Below are positions 9,731 to 18,909 of a stretch of 64,000 nucleotides of DNA, one piece after another. A model generated the notes under the pieces. It was not told where the DNA came from, did not search any database, and saw only the letters and a list, made by a program, of their open reading frames with translations. Location of the stretch: NCBI RefSeq assembly GCF_000276665.1, contig NW_004955473.1:791234-855233 (forward strand), given 5' to 3'. How positions within the stretch are numbered: the stretch's first letter is position 1; each line of letters starts with the position of its first letter. This DNA comes from Chinchilla lanigera. Its lineage: Eukaryota; Chordata; Mammalia; Rodentia; Chinchillidae. Position numbers and translations under genes: made by a program.

Positions 9731-9805
9731 TCCTCCATGGGTGGGGATTTGTTGCATTACTTGTATTATATGTAAAGTATTGCACTTGTCCCGGCCTGTG
9801 GAAGA
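9731..9805 (+). ncRNA. Mir92a-2: microRNA precursor mir-92a-2
   Basis: This is a 75-base hairpin with the mature 3p strand at 9778-9799 (UAUUGCACUUGUCCCGG...) and the 5p strand at 9739-9760 (GGGUGGGGAUUUG...). The seed AUUGCAC defines the miR-25/32/92/363 family, which targets ITGA5, BCL2L11 and FBXW7. The mature product is the same as from mir-92a-1. The basal 5' flank differs from human by a few bases but the stem is intact. It is fifth in the cluster, 55 bases after mir-19b-2 and 83 before mir-363. Confidence 0.97.
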
Positions 9806-9888
9806 AAGGAGGATTTTATCGCCTTCCTAGTTTAATTTTTAAATTTGTAAGTTCTAATATTTAGGAGTTGTAAAATGACCTGTTTTGC

Positions 9889-9963
9889 TGTTGTCGGGTG
9901 GATCACGATGCAATTTTGATTAGAATAATAGGAGAAAAATTGCACGGTATCCATCTGTAAACC
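9889..9963 (+). ncRNA. Mir363: microRNA precursor mir-363
   Basis: This is a 75-base hairpin with the 3p mature strand at 9938-9959 (AAUUGCACGGUAUCC...) and the 5p strand at 9895-9916 (CGGGUGGAUCACG...). It shares the AUUGCAC seed with mir-92a-2. It closes the cluster and has no counterpart in MIR17HG, so its presence fixes this locus as miR-106a~363 and not miR-17~92 or miR-106b~25. Loop bases (GAUUAGAAUAAUAGG) differ slightly from human. An old ID-type SINE begins about 100 bases downstream. Confidence 0.97.
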
Positions 9964-10061
9964 GCAGGACTTTTGTTGGCGGCATTCTTGAGGAGTGCTA
10001 AAATGTTTTCTGTAGTTACTGTTATTTAAAATATTGTGAAATGAACTTGGCTTTTGAGGGG

Positions 10062-10136
10062 AAGCGGTACACGGGATTGAACTTAGAGTCTCAAGCATTC
10101 TAGGCAAGTGTACCACAAAGTTACATCCCCGGCCCT
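10062..10136 (-). repeat. Old ID-type SINE fragment
   Basis: It reads as the reverse complement of a tRNA-derived ID element: GGTACACGGGATTGAA, a CTAGGCAAGTGTACC segment and CCCCGGCCC correspond to box B, box A and the 5' end. It is diverged and lacks a clear poly(A). It lies about 100 bases after mir-363, probably inside the host transcript. Confidence 0.65.
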
Positions 10137-10178
10137 GAAATCTATTTGATTTTTAAAAAGTGATGATAAATATTTCAA

Positions 10179-10272
10179 AATAAAATGTATTTGAAATTGT
10201 GAAGTATATTTTGGCAGTTTGGTGGGTAATCATTGTTACTGAATGTAAATTAATCCCAGTTTGTCAAATAAA
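10179..10272 (+). terminator. AATAAA polyadenylation signals downstream of mir-363
   Basis: AATAAA occurs at 10179-10184 and 10267-10272, within 310 bases after the last hairpin. Either could end the host RNA, but such hexamers are common in AT-rich DNA. Confidence 0.25.
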
Positions 10273-10819
10273 TGTATAGTTCTGAAAAGGCTGGACTATT
10301 TTTTTAAAGATTAGCAATGCTAAATTATTTTATTTTAAATCTCTTAGTGGGCGAGGTTCTAAAGGGAAGTTTGGACATAGTTGGTTTTTAAGTTTGTATC
10401 TACATAAGGTAACATGATGCCTGCTTTGGGGGATTACTGTATATTGTGTTAGTATTTGAACAAAATAACATTCTTATGGAAAGAATGTAAATTTGTAAAC
10501 CAGTAGGATGGCTAACTTTGGGGAACTGGACACATTTGAGATGTAACAGGAAAGGAGTGGACTTGTCCACTTGATTTGGAGATTCCCAGAGAAGGTGTTC
10601 GGTGGAAGGGATATTGAGAGTGAGGTTCCACCTTTGGAGGCTAGTAAATGGAGACCTGAGCTTGGCCTGTGAGGATTTAGGGCTCAGGGGCCTCTATCAG
10701 GTGACTAATCTAAAGCAGAAATTATGATGCCTTACTCGTTAGTAGTTTGAGACACGTCACATGGCACCCAGTGAATATTAACTGATAACAGAAAGTTATG
10801 TTGCTCTCTGGATCAGGCA

Positions 10820-10982
10820 ATTTGGGTCCTTCAGTGGGTCTTAAAAATTAGTGTTTGTTGAAACAGCCAACCCCATCTCCAGAGATTGATTCAGCAGGCG
10901 GGGGCTGAGGATTTGCATGTCTGCCCTGCTCTCAGGTGCTGATATTGCTGTTCCAGAGAACTGTTGCTCAAAAAGAACTAAA
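10820..10982 (+). mobile_element. MER5A-like hAT MITE remnant
   Basis: The order is that of the MER5A consensus: a GATTCAGCAGGCGGGGGCTG-like core, GGATTTGCATGTCTG, a GGTGCTGATATTGCTG segment and a CAGAGAACTGTTGCTCAA-like end. It is diverged and non-autonomous. Confidence 0.55.
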
Positions 10983-11554
10983 GACTCCAGGACAAATAGG
11001 TGGCAAAGCAAGTTGTGTTAGTTTCAGAATTCATAAGATTGAAAGGGCCCTGGTAGGTCCTGCCTACTTCACTTTCTAGTTCTGTGTTCATATTTTAGTA
11101 TGAATCCTTACGACTAACTTGTTATCTCTTTGGAAATTGAAAACACTAGGTAGGTGGTGGTTTATTGTCTGACAGTATGTGCACTGACTTCTTAAAAAGA
11201 TGGTCTTGCTATGTACCATTTTCTCGTGCCACGGAATTTCCCAATTTTGAAGCCCTTTTAATTTTTCCTAATAGGTCTCTAATTTAATCAGTAAGAGGAG
11301 CTCTTTCTGAATTACACTTTTTACTTGGGATAGTTGCATTACAATTTTTGCTTGGGGTAGTTGCCTAAGGCTTCTATTTCCTCATTAGAGGAAATACAGT
11401 GATAACCTTGGTCTACCCCAAGGATATGTGGGTTAAAGTAAGTTCTCTTTGGTGGCCATGGTGGTTGCGGGGAGATGGATTTTAATTGTGAGTGATGAAG
11501 TGAAATCTTAATGAAAAGACACTTAAGGTAGTAAATTCTGTCTTATAGCATTAA

Positions 11555-11575
11555 GTATGTATGTGTGTGTGTGTG
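11555..11575. repeat. Short (TG)n microsatellite
   Basis: A TATGTATGTGTGTGTGTGTG run of about 21 bases. Confidence 0.8.
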
Positions 11576-11929
11576 ATTTTTTAAAAGTGATTAATGCTTG
11601 AGGCAGTTATGCAAACATAAAGAACTCTACAGATATTTCCTGTCCTGTCTGTTGTTTACTACTTTGTTGGTGCCTAATCATAGTTAAGTTTGATGTGGCA
11701 GCATAGCAAAGGTCTCCCTCCCTTCTAATAAAGTAGCTCAGTAAAAGGGGGGATTAAAGCTTATTTGTTATAATCCTTAACACCACCAAACCTCTGCTTT
11801 AATAATACAAGTTTATTGTCTCTAGTGGTTCTCTGGTGTTTTACCTAGGGTGGCTAGTGTGCAGACAGTTATTGCAGTTCCCACTTTTAATAGGCATATG
11901 TGGAGGGGCAGTGTTCCTCAGGGTAGCCA

Positions 11930-12026
11930 CTCTGACCGTTAGAGTCCCAGTTTCTTCATCTAAAATTAAGGCTGAACTTGATCCCAGGGTCTTTTCCAGC
12001 CTCACAATTTCTGATTTTGTCTTGTA
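11930..12026 (+). repeat. L2 3'-end relic
   Basis: CAGTTTCTTCATCTAAAAT, followed by a CCCAGGGTCTTTTCCAGC segment and a TTCTGATT-type end, resembles the conserved 3' tail of L2 LINEs. It is highly diverged. Confidence 0.45.
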
Positions 12027-12044
12027 AAAGTTATATATATCAAG

Positions 12045-12130
12045 TCTGCCAGGTACAGCTCAGTGATAAGAGTGCTTAACTATATGCTAGAGGCCCTGGG
12101 TTACCTTTCCAGCTCTGTGAAGAAAAGTAA
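12045..12130 (+). repeat. Old ID-type SINE
   Basis: A diverged tRNA-like head (CAGGTACAGCTCAGTGATAA) and CCCTGGGTTACC box-B-like segment are followed by an A-rich tail. Confidence 0.6.
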
Positions 12131-12292
12131 GTTAAACATCAATAATTAGATATCAGTAATTCAAAAGTGTCTTAATTAGTTTCTCTAGAGTACTTGGGTA
12201 TGGGGTAATTTAAATCATTGGTGGGCATAATTAGAAATACATACCATGAAACTTACTTATTTCCAAGGATTACAGTAAGTACAGTAGAAGTA

Positions 12293-12484
12293 TTACCAGG
12301 TATAATTTCTTTTTTTTGGTCTCTTTGAGACAAGGTCTCGATATGCAGCTCAGGCTGGCCTTGAGCTTACTTTGTAGCCCAGGCTGGTCTCTTAACTTGG
12401 AGCAATCCTCCTGCCTCAGCCTCCCGAGTGCTGGGATTACAGGCATGCGCCACCACGCCCGGCTGTTTACCAGGTATAATTTCT
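12293..12484 (-). repeat. B1-type SINE with 18-bp target-site duplication
   Basis: A complete antisense 7SL-derived B1 element (12311-12466) ends in the GGGATTACAGGCATGCGCC and CACGCCCGGC head. It has the internal duplication typical of B1 and a T-run at its left (3') end. Perfect 18-base copies of TTACCAGGTATAATTTCT at 12293-12310 and 12467-12484 flank it, showing a fairly young LINE-mediated insertion. Confidence 0.9.
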
Positions 12485-12509
12485 GCCTTTGGTTTAGAGG
12501 GTAGTTTAA

Positions 12510-12646
12510 TATCTTGTGATTTTCCTTTTTTTTTTTTTTGGTTTCGGTTTTTCTCTGGTACCGGGAACCGAACTCACGACCTTGAGCTTGCCAGGCAGGC
12601 GCTTTGCCGCTGAGCTAAATCCCCAGCCCCTATCTTGTGATTTTCC
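12510..12646 (-). repeat. Young ID-type SINE with 16-bp TSD
   Basis: The antisense tRNA-derived element at 12526-12630 has a T-run, GGTTTTTCTC-like tail, GGTACCGGGAACCGAACTC box B and GCTGAGCTAAATCCCCAGCC head. TATCTTGTGATTTTCC is duplicated at 12510-12525 and 12631-12646. This is the youngest ID subfamily in the window. Near-identical copies occur at 30058, 32427, 45871 and 57081. Confidence 0.9.
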
Positions 12647-13142
12647 AAGGTCGCCATTATGAGCCTTAATTCTCCCTAGACAGAAGAGTCAGTGAACTAT
12701 AGGTATTAACATGTGGATTTAAAAGTTGTTTTTTGGCAGTTGTCAGTCACATTAGCTTTGAAACAAGGGACAGATAGCAAACTACTATATAATTTTAACT
12801 GAAAGAATCTTTACTAATAGATCATAGTCCAGCTTTTTGTAGGATCTGAGGAAACAAGCACAGGAAGAAGTGACTTACTCAAGGTTTTGATGAGTTCAAA
12901 TGGGGGACCATATGCTCAATACCATGCTAGCAATTTGGAGGCATGGAGGAAGGCAATAGCTCAGGCTGAGAATGGAGCGCTGCTGTGTCAGGAAGTACAC
13001 ACTTCCCAGGGGCAGCATCAAGGGAGGGGGTCCCAAGGGAGCTAAAGCAAGCCAAGAAGACAGGGAAGGGTGTTTTAGGCATAGGTGTTTCTGTAAAAAG
13101 GAAGAGAAGGTACAAAGCAAATGATGTTTTTCCAAGGAACAG

Positions 13143-13228
13143 TGGGGTGGAGGTGTAGCTTAGGGGTAAAGCAAATGCTTAGTATGTTCAAGGCTCTGGG
13201 TTCAATCCACAGCACCACATAAAAGCAA
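13143..13228 (+). repeat. ID-type SINE
   Basis: A tRNA-like head (GGAGGTGTAGCTTAGGGG), a GGTTCAATCCACAGCACCAC box B and an A-rich tail, moderately diverged. Confidence 0.75.
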
Positions 13229-13550
13229 ACAACTGCACTTAGTTAGAATATCTGGTGTGGATGAAACAATAGGTGAGCTAGGGCTGGATCACAGAACCAT
13301 TTCCTTGAGCACGGAGAATACATTCTTTTAATAAAATAACTAGCAGTGTAGAGGCTAACTTGGAGAGCACTAGGCCAGAAGCCAGTCAGGAGCTGTTTTC
13401 TACCTAGAAGGAAAGGATTTGAATCAGGACACAGGAAAAGACGGACAGAGCTGGACACAGATTTCTCCCACAATTACATGACACGTGAAGTAGAACTTTT
13501 GTCAGTATATATTAAAGCCTATTATAATGTGGCATTTTAAAAGTGATGCT

Positions 13551-13637
13551 AGGGCAGGGGATGTGGCTCAGTGGTAGAGTTCTTGCCTTGCATGCACAAG
13601 GCCCTGGGTTCGATCCACAGCACCACAAAAACAAAAG
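13551..13637 (+). repeat. ID-type SINE
   Basis: Clear box A (ATGTGGCTCAGTGGTAGAG) and box B (GGTTCGATCCACAGCACC) with an ACAAAA-type tail. Confidence 0.85.
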
Positions 13638-14094
13638 CCTAAAGAAAAACTATGCAAATACAGAAATACATGACTGTTGCTGATGTTCCTGTTCTGTTCT
13701 ACTCGTCAAAGTATATGCATATAAATATTTTAGATTATCATTTAGGTGCTTTCCAATTGGTAAAAACGTGGATTACTCAAAAGTTACTGGGATAATTGGT
13801 TAGCTATTCTGAAAAAAAAAACATGTAGAAGTCTCCTCCATCCTATATATCAAAAGAAATTCCAAATGGACAAAAGGTTGAAATGAAACTGCATATTATG
13901 TTATTTCTAATAACAATTTTTAAAAGGTTAAGCTATATAAGACCAAGAAGAAAATAAGGTGAATATGAACATGAGATTTGGAAAGGCGATTTTAAATGTA
14001 ATATCTAGGAAAGATGAATTTGAACATCAAAACTTCACCTCAGAAACCATCTTGAAATTAAAAAGCAAAACACAAGTGAAAAAAAATCATGATG

Positions 14095-14578
14095 TACTAT
14101 GCTTGGGATTCAAAATGTCCTCCCAAATTCTCATTGTGTTGAAGGTTTGGTTGCCAGCTGATGGACTTTTGGGAAATGATTGGGTCATAAGGGCTGTAAC
14201 TCCATCAAGCAGATTAATTCATTGATGAGTTCATTAGCTGAATGGGCTGTTGGGAAGCTGAATGGGCTGTTGGAAATTAGACTAGAAAGTAGTTGGTTCA
14301 AGTAGGTTGCCAGGGGCATGCCTTTGAAGAGGGTATCTGGTCAACTGGCCTCTTCATCTCTGGTTCTTTTTTCTGTAGCTGTTTCCTGGCTGCAGTACCT
14401 GCAAAACTGTTTTCTGTATGCCCTTTCATTGTAATGTTTTGCCTCAACACAAACAACAGAGCTAAGCTAGCATGGACTGAACCCTGTAGAACTCTGATCC
14501 AAAGTAAGTCTTTACTCCTTTAAATTGTTTATCTCAGATATTTTGCCTTATCAACAAAAAGCTGGTTAATGTACATGG
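14095..14578 (+). repeat. MaLR-like LTR
   Basis: It reads like an ERVL-MaLR (MLT1/MST-type) LTR: CAAAATGTCCTCCCAAATTC near the start, GGGAAATGATTGGGTCAT and a terminal TATCTCAGATATTTTG-type motif. A 20-base unit beginning AGCTGAATGGGCTGTTGG is repeated in tandem at 14236 and 14257. No internal viral region is seen, so it is a solo LTR relic. Confidence 0.6.
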
Positions 14579-14612
14579 TCAGAATGATAAATGCCCTTCA
14601 CTCTTAATTCAT

Positions 14613-14745
14613 TCAGGGAATGTTTATTGAGCATCAATTATGCCCCAAGCACCCTCTTAGTACTAGGGACTCAATCAGTAAGAACAAAGTCCTTACTCTC
14701 TCAAATCTTACATTTTAATGAGAGAAAAGAGAAAATAAACATGTG
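14613..14745 (+). repeat. Ancient LINE-derived fragment
   Basis: The segment TGTTTATTGAGCATCAATTA, a GCACCCTCTTAGTACTAGG piece and AATCTTACATTTTAATGAG match a widespread ancient mammalian LINE 3'-end sequence (TTTATTGAGCACCTACTATG type). Further copies occur near 20270, 25225 and 33440. Confidence 0.5.
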
Positions 14746-14779
14746 AGTATTGTGCAATAAAACTCCAGGTTTTTGTTTT

Positions 14780-15165
14780 GTAGGGCTGCCATACCAAAGT
14801 ACCACAAACTGATTTTAAACCACAGAATTGTATTTTCTCATTGTGGAACCAAGAAGTCTGAAGGGCCACATTCCATCTGAAGCCTCTAGGAAATGATTCT
14901 TCCTTTCCTCTTCCTAGCTTCTAGTGGTTGCCAGCAATTGGTGGCATTCATTGGGTTATAGACGCATCACTCCAGTCTCTGCCTGTGTCCTCCAGTGCTC
15001 TCCCAGAGTGCCTGCATGTGCTGGTCTCTTACAAGGATACCAGCCATTGCATTTAGGACCTGTACTAACTTGGTAGGATCTCCTCTTAATTGGGTCATAG
15101 TGGAAAGATCCTAGGGTTATACTTGAGTATAGCTTCTCAGGGAACAAATTCAACCTAGTATAGCC
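14780..15165 (-). repeat. Antisense MaLR-type LTR relic
   Basis: GGGCTGCCATACCAAAGTAC at the left end and the order of later blocks match the reverse complement of an MLT1/MST-type LTR. It is old, with many substitutions. Confidence 0.55.
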
Positions 15166-15299
15166 AAGTTTAGTAAGTTTTTACTAATGTAAAATTTGAG
15201 TGGGCGGGATGGTATTTGTGAATGAATGAATAAGATACAAGGATATGGAAGGGAAACACAATAGTAAGAGTCTAATAATGATGCTAATAGCCAGCATTG

Positions 15300-15510
15300 A
15301 ATACTTCAAGTTTTCAGACACTAATAATGTTTTATATGTGTTATCTCATTTTCACACCCTGTAAGAAAGCACTAGTCTATAAGAGGAATCTAGTGTTATT
15401 TCCATTTTAGAGATGAAGAAAGTAAATCTCAGAAAGAAGTATTTTGTTCTTACTAATTTGCACATTTAGTAAGCGGAGAACCAAGTCCATATCCTTGTGT
15501 CTGGAGTATA
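15300..15510 (-). repeat. MIR SINE relic
   Basis: CATTTTAGAGATGAAGAAAG and the following TCAGAAAG and TAGTAAG segments are the reverse complement of the MIR core. It is diverged. Confidence 0.5.
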
Positions 15511-15836
15511 AGCCAATAGCATAATGGACATTGAAGAATTCAAAAGTGATAAATTTCACAAAGTTCATCTTCTGTATTAGTCAACACAAATTTAAAAAAG
15601 TAGTTTTTCACCTGTCAACTTTAACATAGCTTGAAGTTATGGATAACTGAGTATATGAAGTTCTACAGTAAATTAATTTCTGGCAGAATAAAAGAGCAGT
15701 GGTTGCCTTGTAAAAGGGTGAGAGTCACAACCAAGAAAGGACATGGAACAACATTCAGGAATAATAGAAATGTCCTGTATCCCAACCATGGCTTGGGATA
15801 CATGGGGTGTATGATTTGGCCAAAACTCATTTAAAA

Positions 15837-15985
15837 AACATATATATATGTAATATATATATATAATATATAACACATATATATCCATTTATATAACATC
15901 TCATCAAAGTATATTTAAACCCTATATATTATATGTACCCATACATATATATGGGTGTATGTTACCATATATATGTATATATCCC
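15837..15985. repeat. AT-rich low-complexity run
   Basis: Alternating TA/ATAT blocks with GTAT interruptions. It is self-complementary and may extrude hairpins. Confidence 0.8.
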
Positions 15986-16327
15986 CAGAATGAGCCCAAA
16001 TACGGAACTCTAGTTAATAACAAATGCACTGCAACATTTAGGGGTAAGTGTATTGATGGTGCAATTCATTTTAAGATGCATAAAACCTAAGATGAACTGA
16101 TAGATGGATAATGGGATGGATACACAGACATGTACTAAAGTCTGTGTGTTAATGTTTTCCTTCTATTATTTTTAAAATTAAAAAAGTTAAAAATTAAAAA
16201 GAACATAATTAAAAAGCAAAATAAAAAAATAAAGCCAATATAGCAAGATTTTAACAGTTGTAAGACCTGGATGGCACGGTATGCATGTTTACTGTATAAT
16301 TCTTTCAGCTTTTATGTAACTTTGAAA

Positions 16328-16540
16328 TTTTTTTATTATACTGGGGACTGAATTCAGGAACTTGTGTACTATATGAGCGTTCTACCATTGAGCTATATTT
16401 CCAACCTTTTTTATTTACTTTTACTCTGAGACAAGAACTCACTAATTTAAAAATAAAATAAAATTAAAACAAATAAAGATCTCACTAACTTGCCCAGGCT
16501 GCCCTTGAACTTATGATCCTCCTGCTACCACACTCAGCCA
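16328..16540 (-). repeat. ID/B1 dimeric SINE, antisense
   Basis: An antisense ID part (ACTGGGGACTGAATTCAGG through GAGCTATATTTCCAACC) is followed directly by an antisense, diverged B1 part (TTGCCCAGGCTGCCCTTGAA). This order fits the dimeric B1-dID family described in several rodent families. Confidence 0.6.
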
Positions 16541-16572
16541 TGTTTGGGAATTGTTATAATACAGTGTTCATA

Positions 16573-16678
16573 GAATGCCTGTGTTCACAGCGACTTGGGA
16601 GGGTGAGGCAGGAAGATTGCAAGTTCAAGCTCTTCCTGGGCAAATTAGCAAGACTCTGTCTCAGAAAAGACTAAAAGT
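16573..16678 (+). repeat. Degenerate B1-type SINE
   Basis: AATGCCTGTGTTCACAG, GGGAGGGTGAGGCAGGAAGA and AGACTCTGTCTCAGAAAA follow the B1/7SL order. Confidence 0.6.
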
Positions 16679-18009
16679 ACTCGTCAGCTATTTATTGGAA
16701 CAATCCTGATAGTTCACTAATTATAATGTTCACCTAACTCCAAAGCCCAAACACTATCCCCACTCCAGGCATCCTGTGGAGGACTCCCAAATTTCTGTCC
16801 AGTACAGCTGAATCCCAGACGATGGGTGGGTGGTACTGATGGGGACAGGGTTGTGGGAAGTGAAGCAGAATGGTAGAGGTGATGGAAGAAGGTGGTGAGT
16901 TCACTATTGTAAATGCAGGTTCTTTGGGATACCCAGGGAAAGATGGAGGCCACAGGTACTGAGCCAAGGACACACATCAGCTTCTGGGCAGCCATTGAAC
17001 CCTTGGCAGGGAGAAGAATAGAATGTCTAGGAAGGAACCTCATTAGAAGAGATGAAAGAGTATTTAGCCAAGCTGAGGGTAGAAGAAAAAGCCCAAGAAA
17101 GTGATCCCATAAAGCCCAACATTGGTTGAGTGTCCCAGTTTCACTTAAGAATATCTGATCTTGTGTTGGAAGATACCTGCTATACCTAAATAGCTTTATG
17201 TAGTCTATCTCCCATAGGAAAAGGGAAAACCATTTTTACCATTTTTATTTACCATATTCAGTCATAAATAGTTGTAGCAAGACAAAGAAAAAGCAAGATA
17301 ACCTTGGAAACCATAAAAATGTTTCTGTTCATGGTGAAGTGAGAGCTCGTCCACATTATTCTACTAATTCCTCGTATTCCCCAAGAAATTTTTTCAGCTC
17401 TAGAATATTTTGATGATATGCCAGGGCCCTTCTGATGTTTTAAGAGAATCACATTGCCAAACCATCTGTCTTATGGTCAGTCACTCCTGTTCTTTTGCTA
17501 CTTTGAGTTATTTAGTTAGAATTGTGCTTACAGGGACAATCCTACTTAAACGATGAATTCTTTGTGTTGGACGTCTGGGATGCTTTCTCAACTGACTTGT
17601 CAAAAGGAAATGTAATTACTATCTATAACATTGGTTTTTAAATTATATAAAATTTGATTTTAGTACACTCATTTGACAAAGGCTTAAGGGTCTCTAATTT
17701 ACTGAAATTGCTTTGGTGACCAAACCAGGAGACTGTTGTCATAGGAGCTGTTCCAAAGCCTTGACTTGGAAAGGGTTGTTGCACCCATTCCTTCTAATTT
17801 GTTTCAAGCATACCTCATAGTTTTCTGTATTGAATAATTTGAAAACAACTATGGCTTAGCTTAATACCTAGATATATTAGTTTAATTTTGACAGAGTTCC
17901 TAAATTTCAGAGTTAGAACTAACTGTATTGAATATATGTGGACATGAATATTCATGTTTGAGGATAAAATTAGATTTTCAAAAAAATTTTAAAGATGAAA
18001 ATGTAATAA

Positions 18010-18095
18010 GGGCCAGGGATATAGCTCAGCAGCACAGTGCCTGCCTAGAAAGTACAAGGTCTGAGTTCAGTTCCCGGTGCCAGAAAAAAAAAACA
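18010..18095 (+). repeat. ID-type SINE
   Basis: GGCCAGGGATATAGCTCAGC, box B GAGTTCAGTTCCCGGTGCC and an A tail. Confidence 0.8.
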
Positions 18096-18220
18096 ATAAA
18101 AATTTTAGGTGCTGATATGTTACCCTATGATTGGTTTGGACAAAACTCAAGTTAGATATTATAATATTTAATACTAATAATTAGAAGCAAAACTTTAATA
18201 AATACTAATCTTTCCTTCCT

Positions 18221-18394
18221 TGTTTTTATAGCACCAGGGATCAAACTCAGGAACAGTTTGCCACTGAGGCATATCCCTAGCTCTTTTTTTTTTTTTAAAT
18301 TTCAAGACAGTCTTGCTAAGTTGACCATGCTAGCCTTGAACTTCCTGCCTCAGGCGAATTGGTGAGATTACATGCAGGAGCAACCACATTGGTC
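18221..18394 (-). repeat. ID/B1 dimeric SINE, antisense
   Basis: An antisense ID part (AGCACCAGGGATCAAACTC to CATATCCCTAGC), a T-run and an antisense B1 part (CAAGACAGTCTTGCTAAG to ATGCAGGAGCAACCACA). It has the same order as at 16328 and 62775. Confidence 0.6.
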
Positions 18395-18429
18395 CTGAGT
18401 CTTTCTTGGTCATGAAAAATATCTTTAAA

Positions 18430-18516
18430 CTGGGCTGCAGATATAGCTCAGTGGCAGAGGGCTTACCTAGCATGTGTGAGGTCCTGAGTTTGATCCCCAG
18501 CACCACATAAAAAATT
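18430..18516 (+). repeat. ID-type SINE
   Basis: GGGCTGCAGATATAGCTCAG head, GAGTTTGATCCCCAGCACC box B and an A-rich tail. Confidence 0.85.
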
Positions 18517-18790
18517 AAGTCAGAAACTAACATTATTGCTTTTGTGTCATCAAGGTGAGCAGCTTTCATTTCCTTTCTTCCTGGTTCAACAGTGTGATCC
18601 GTCTCATGTTTTAGACTATGCAGCTGAAATGTGGCTCAGACTTTTACTTGTAGGTCATTTTTAACAATAAAGACTAAAACATTTGACAACCTTAGTGTTA
18701 TTCTATTTTAGCTCTATGCGGAGATTCTTTAAGCTAGTGAGTATCCACCACAAATAAATACATTACTCGTGATAAAATCAATACTCTGTG

Positions 18791-18795
<5 letters not shown>

Positions 18796-18841
<46 letters not shown>
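18796..18841. repeat. (GA)n microsatellite
   Basis: About 23 uninterrupted GA units, likely polymorphic. Confidence 0.95.
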
Positions 18842-18845
<4 letters not shown>

Positions 18846-18909
18846 CCAGTCTGTCTGGGGTTTTAATTCTGCTGAAATGATTTTTTAATCACCACCCCAG
18901 GTGACTACT

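Larger units (their letters stand above)
6920..10290 (+). ncRNA. Kis2: Inferred host primary transcript (Kis2-like) of miR-106a~363
   Basis: This is the inferred noncoding primary transcript that carries the six hairpins. The left end follows the TATA-like and GC-box module in the CpG island. An exon ending at 7753 (..CTAG before GTAAGG) would be spliced, leaving the miRNAs in a downstream intron or terminal exon. AATAAA signals at 10179 and 10267 lie about 215-310 bases after mir-363 and are possible 3' ends. No conserved open frame runs through it. In mouse the locus encodes the Kis2 noncoding RNA, and MIR17HG is the autosomal paralogue. The miRNA content is certain. The exact start, exons and end are inference, and alternative starts left of 6790 or right of the N gap are possible. 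Confidence 0.5.

Noticed and set aside
9516..9830. 104-codon frame across the miRNA cluster
   Set aside because: It runs through mir-20b, mir-19b-2 and mir-92a-2 hairpins in AT-rich loops; chance frame in noncoding RNA.
13551..13637. tRNA-gene-like sequence with box A and box B
   Set aside because: The boxes belong to ID SINEs derived from tRNA-like RNA; the A-rich tail and many dispersed copies show it is a repeat, not a tRNA gene.
18796..18841. CRISPR-like or satellite array
   Set aside because: It is a simple GA dinucleotide run without spacers; no CRISPR array is expected or seen in this eukaryotic window.
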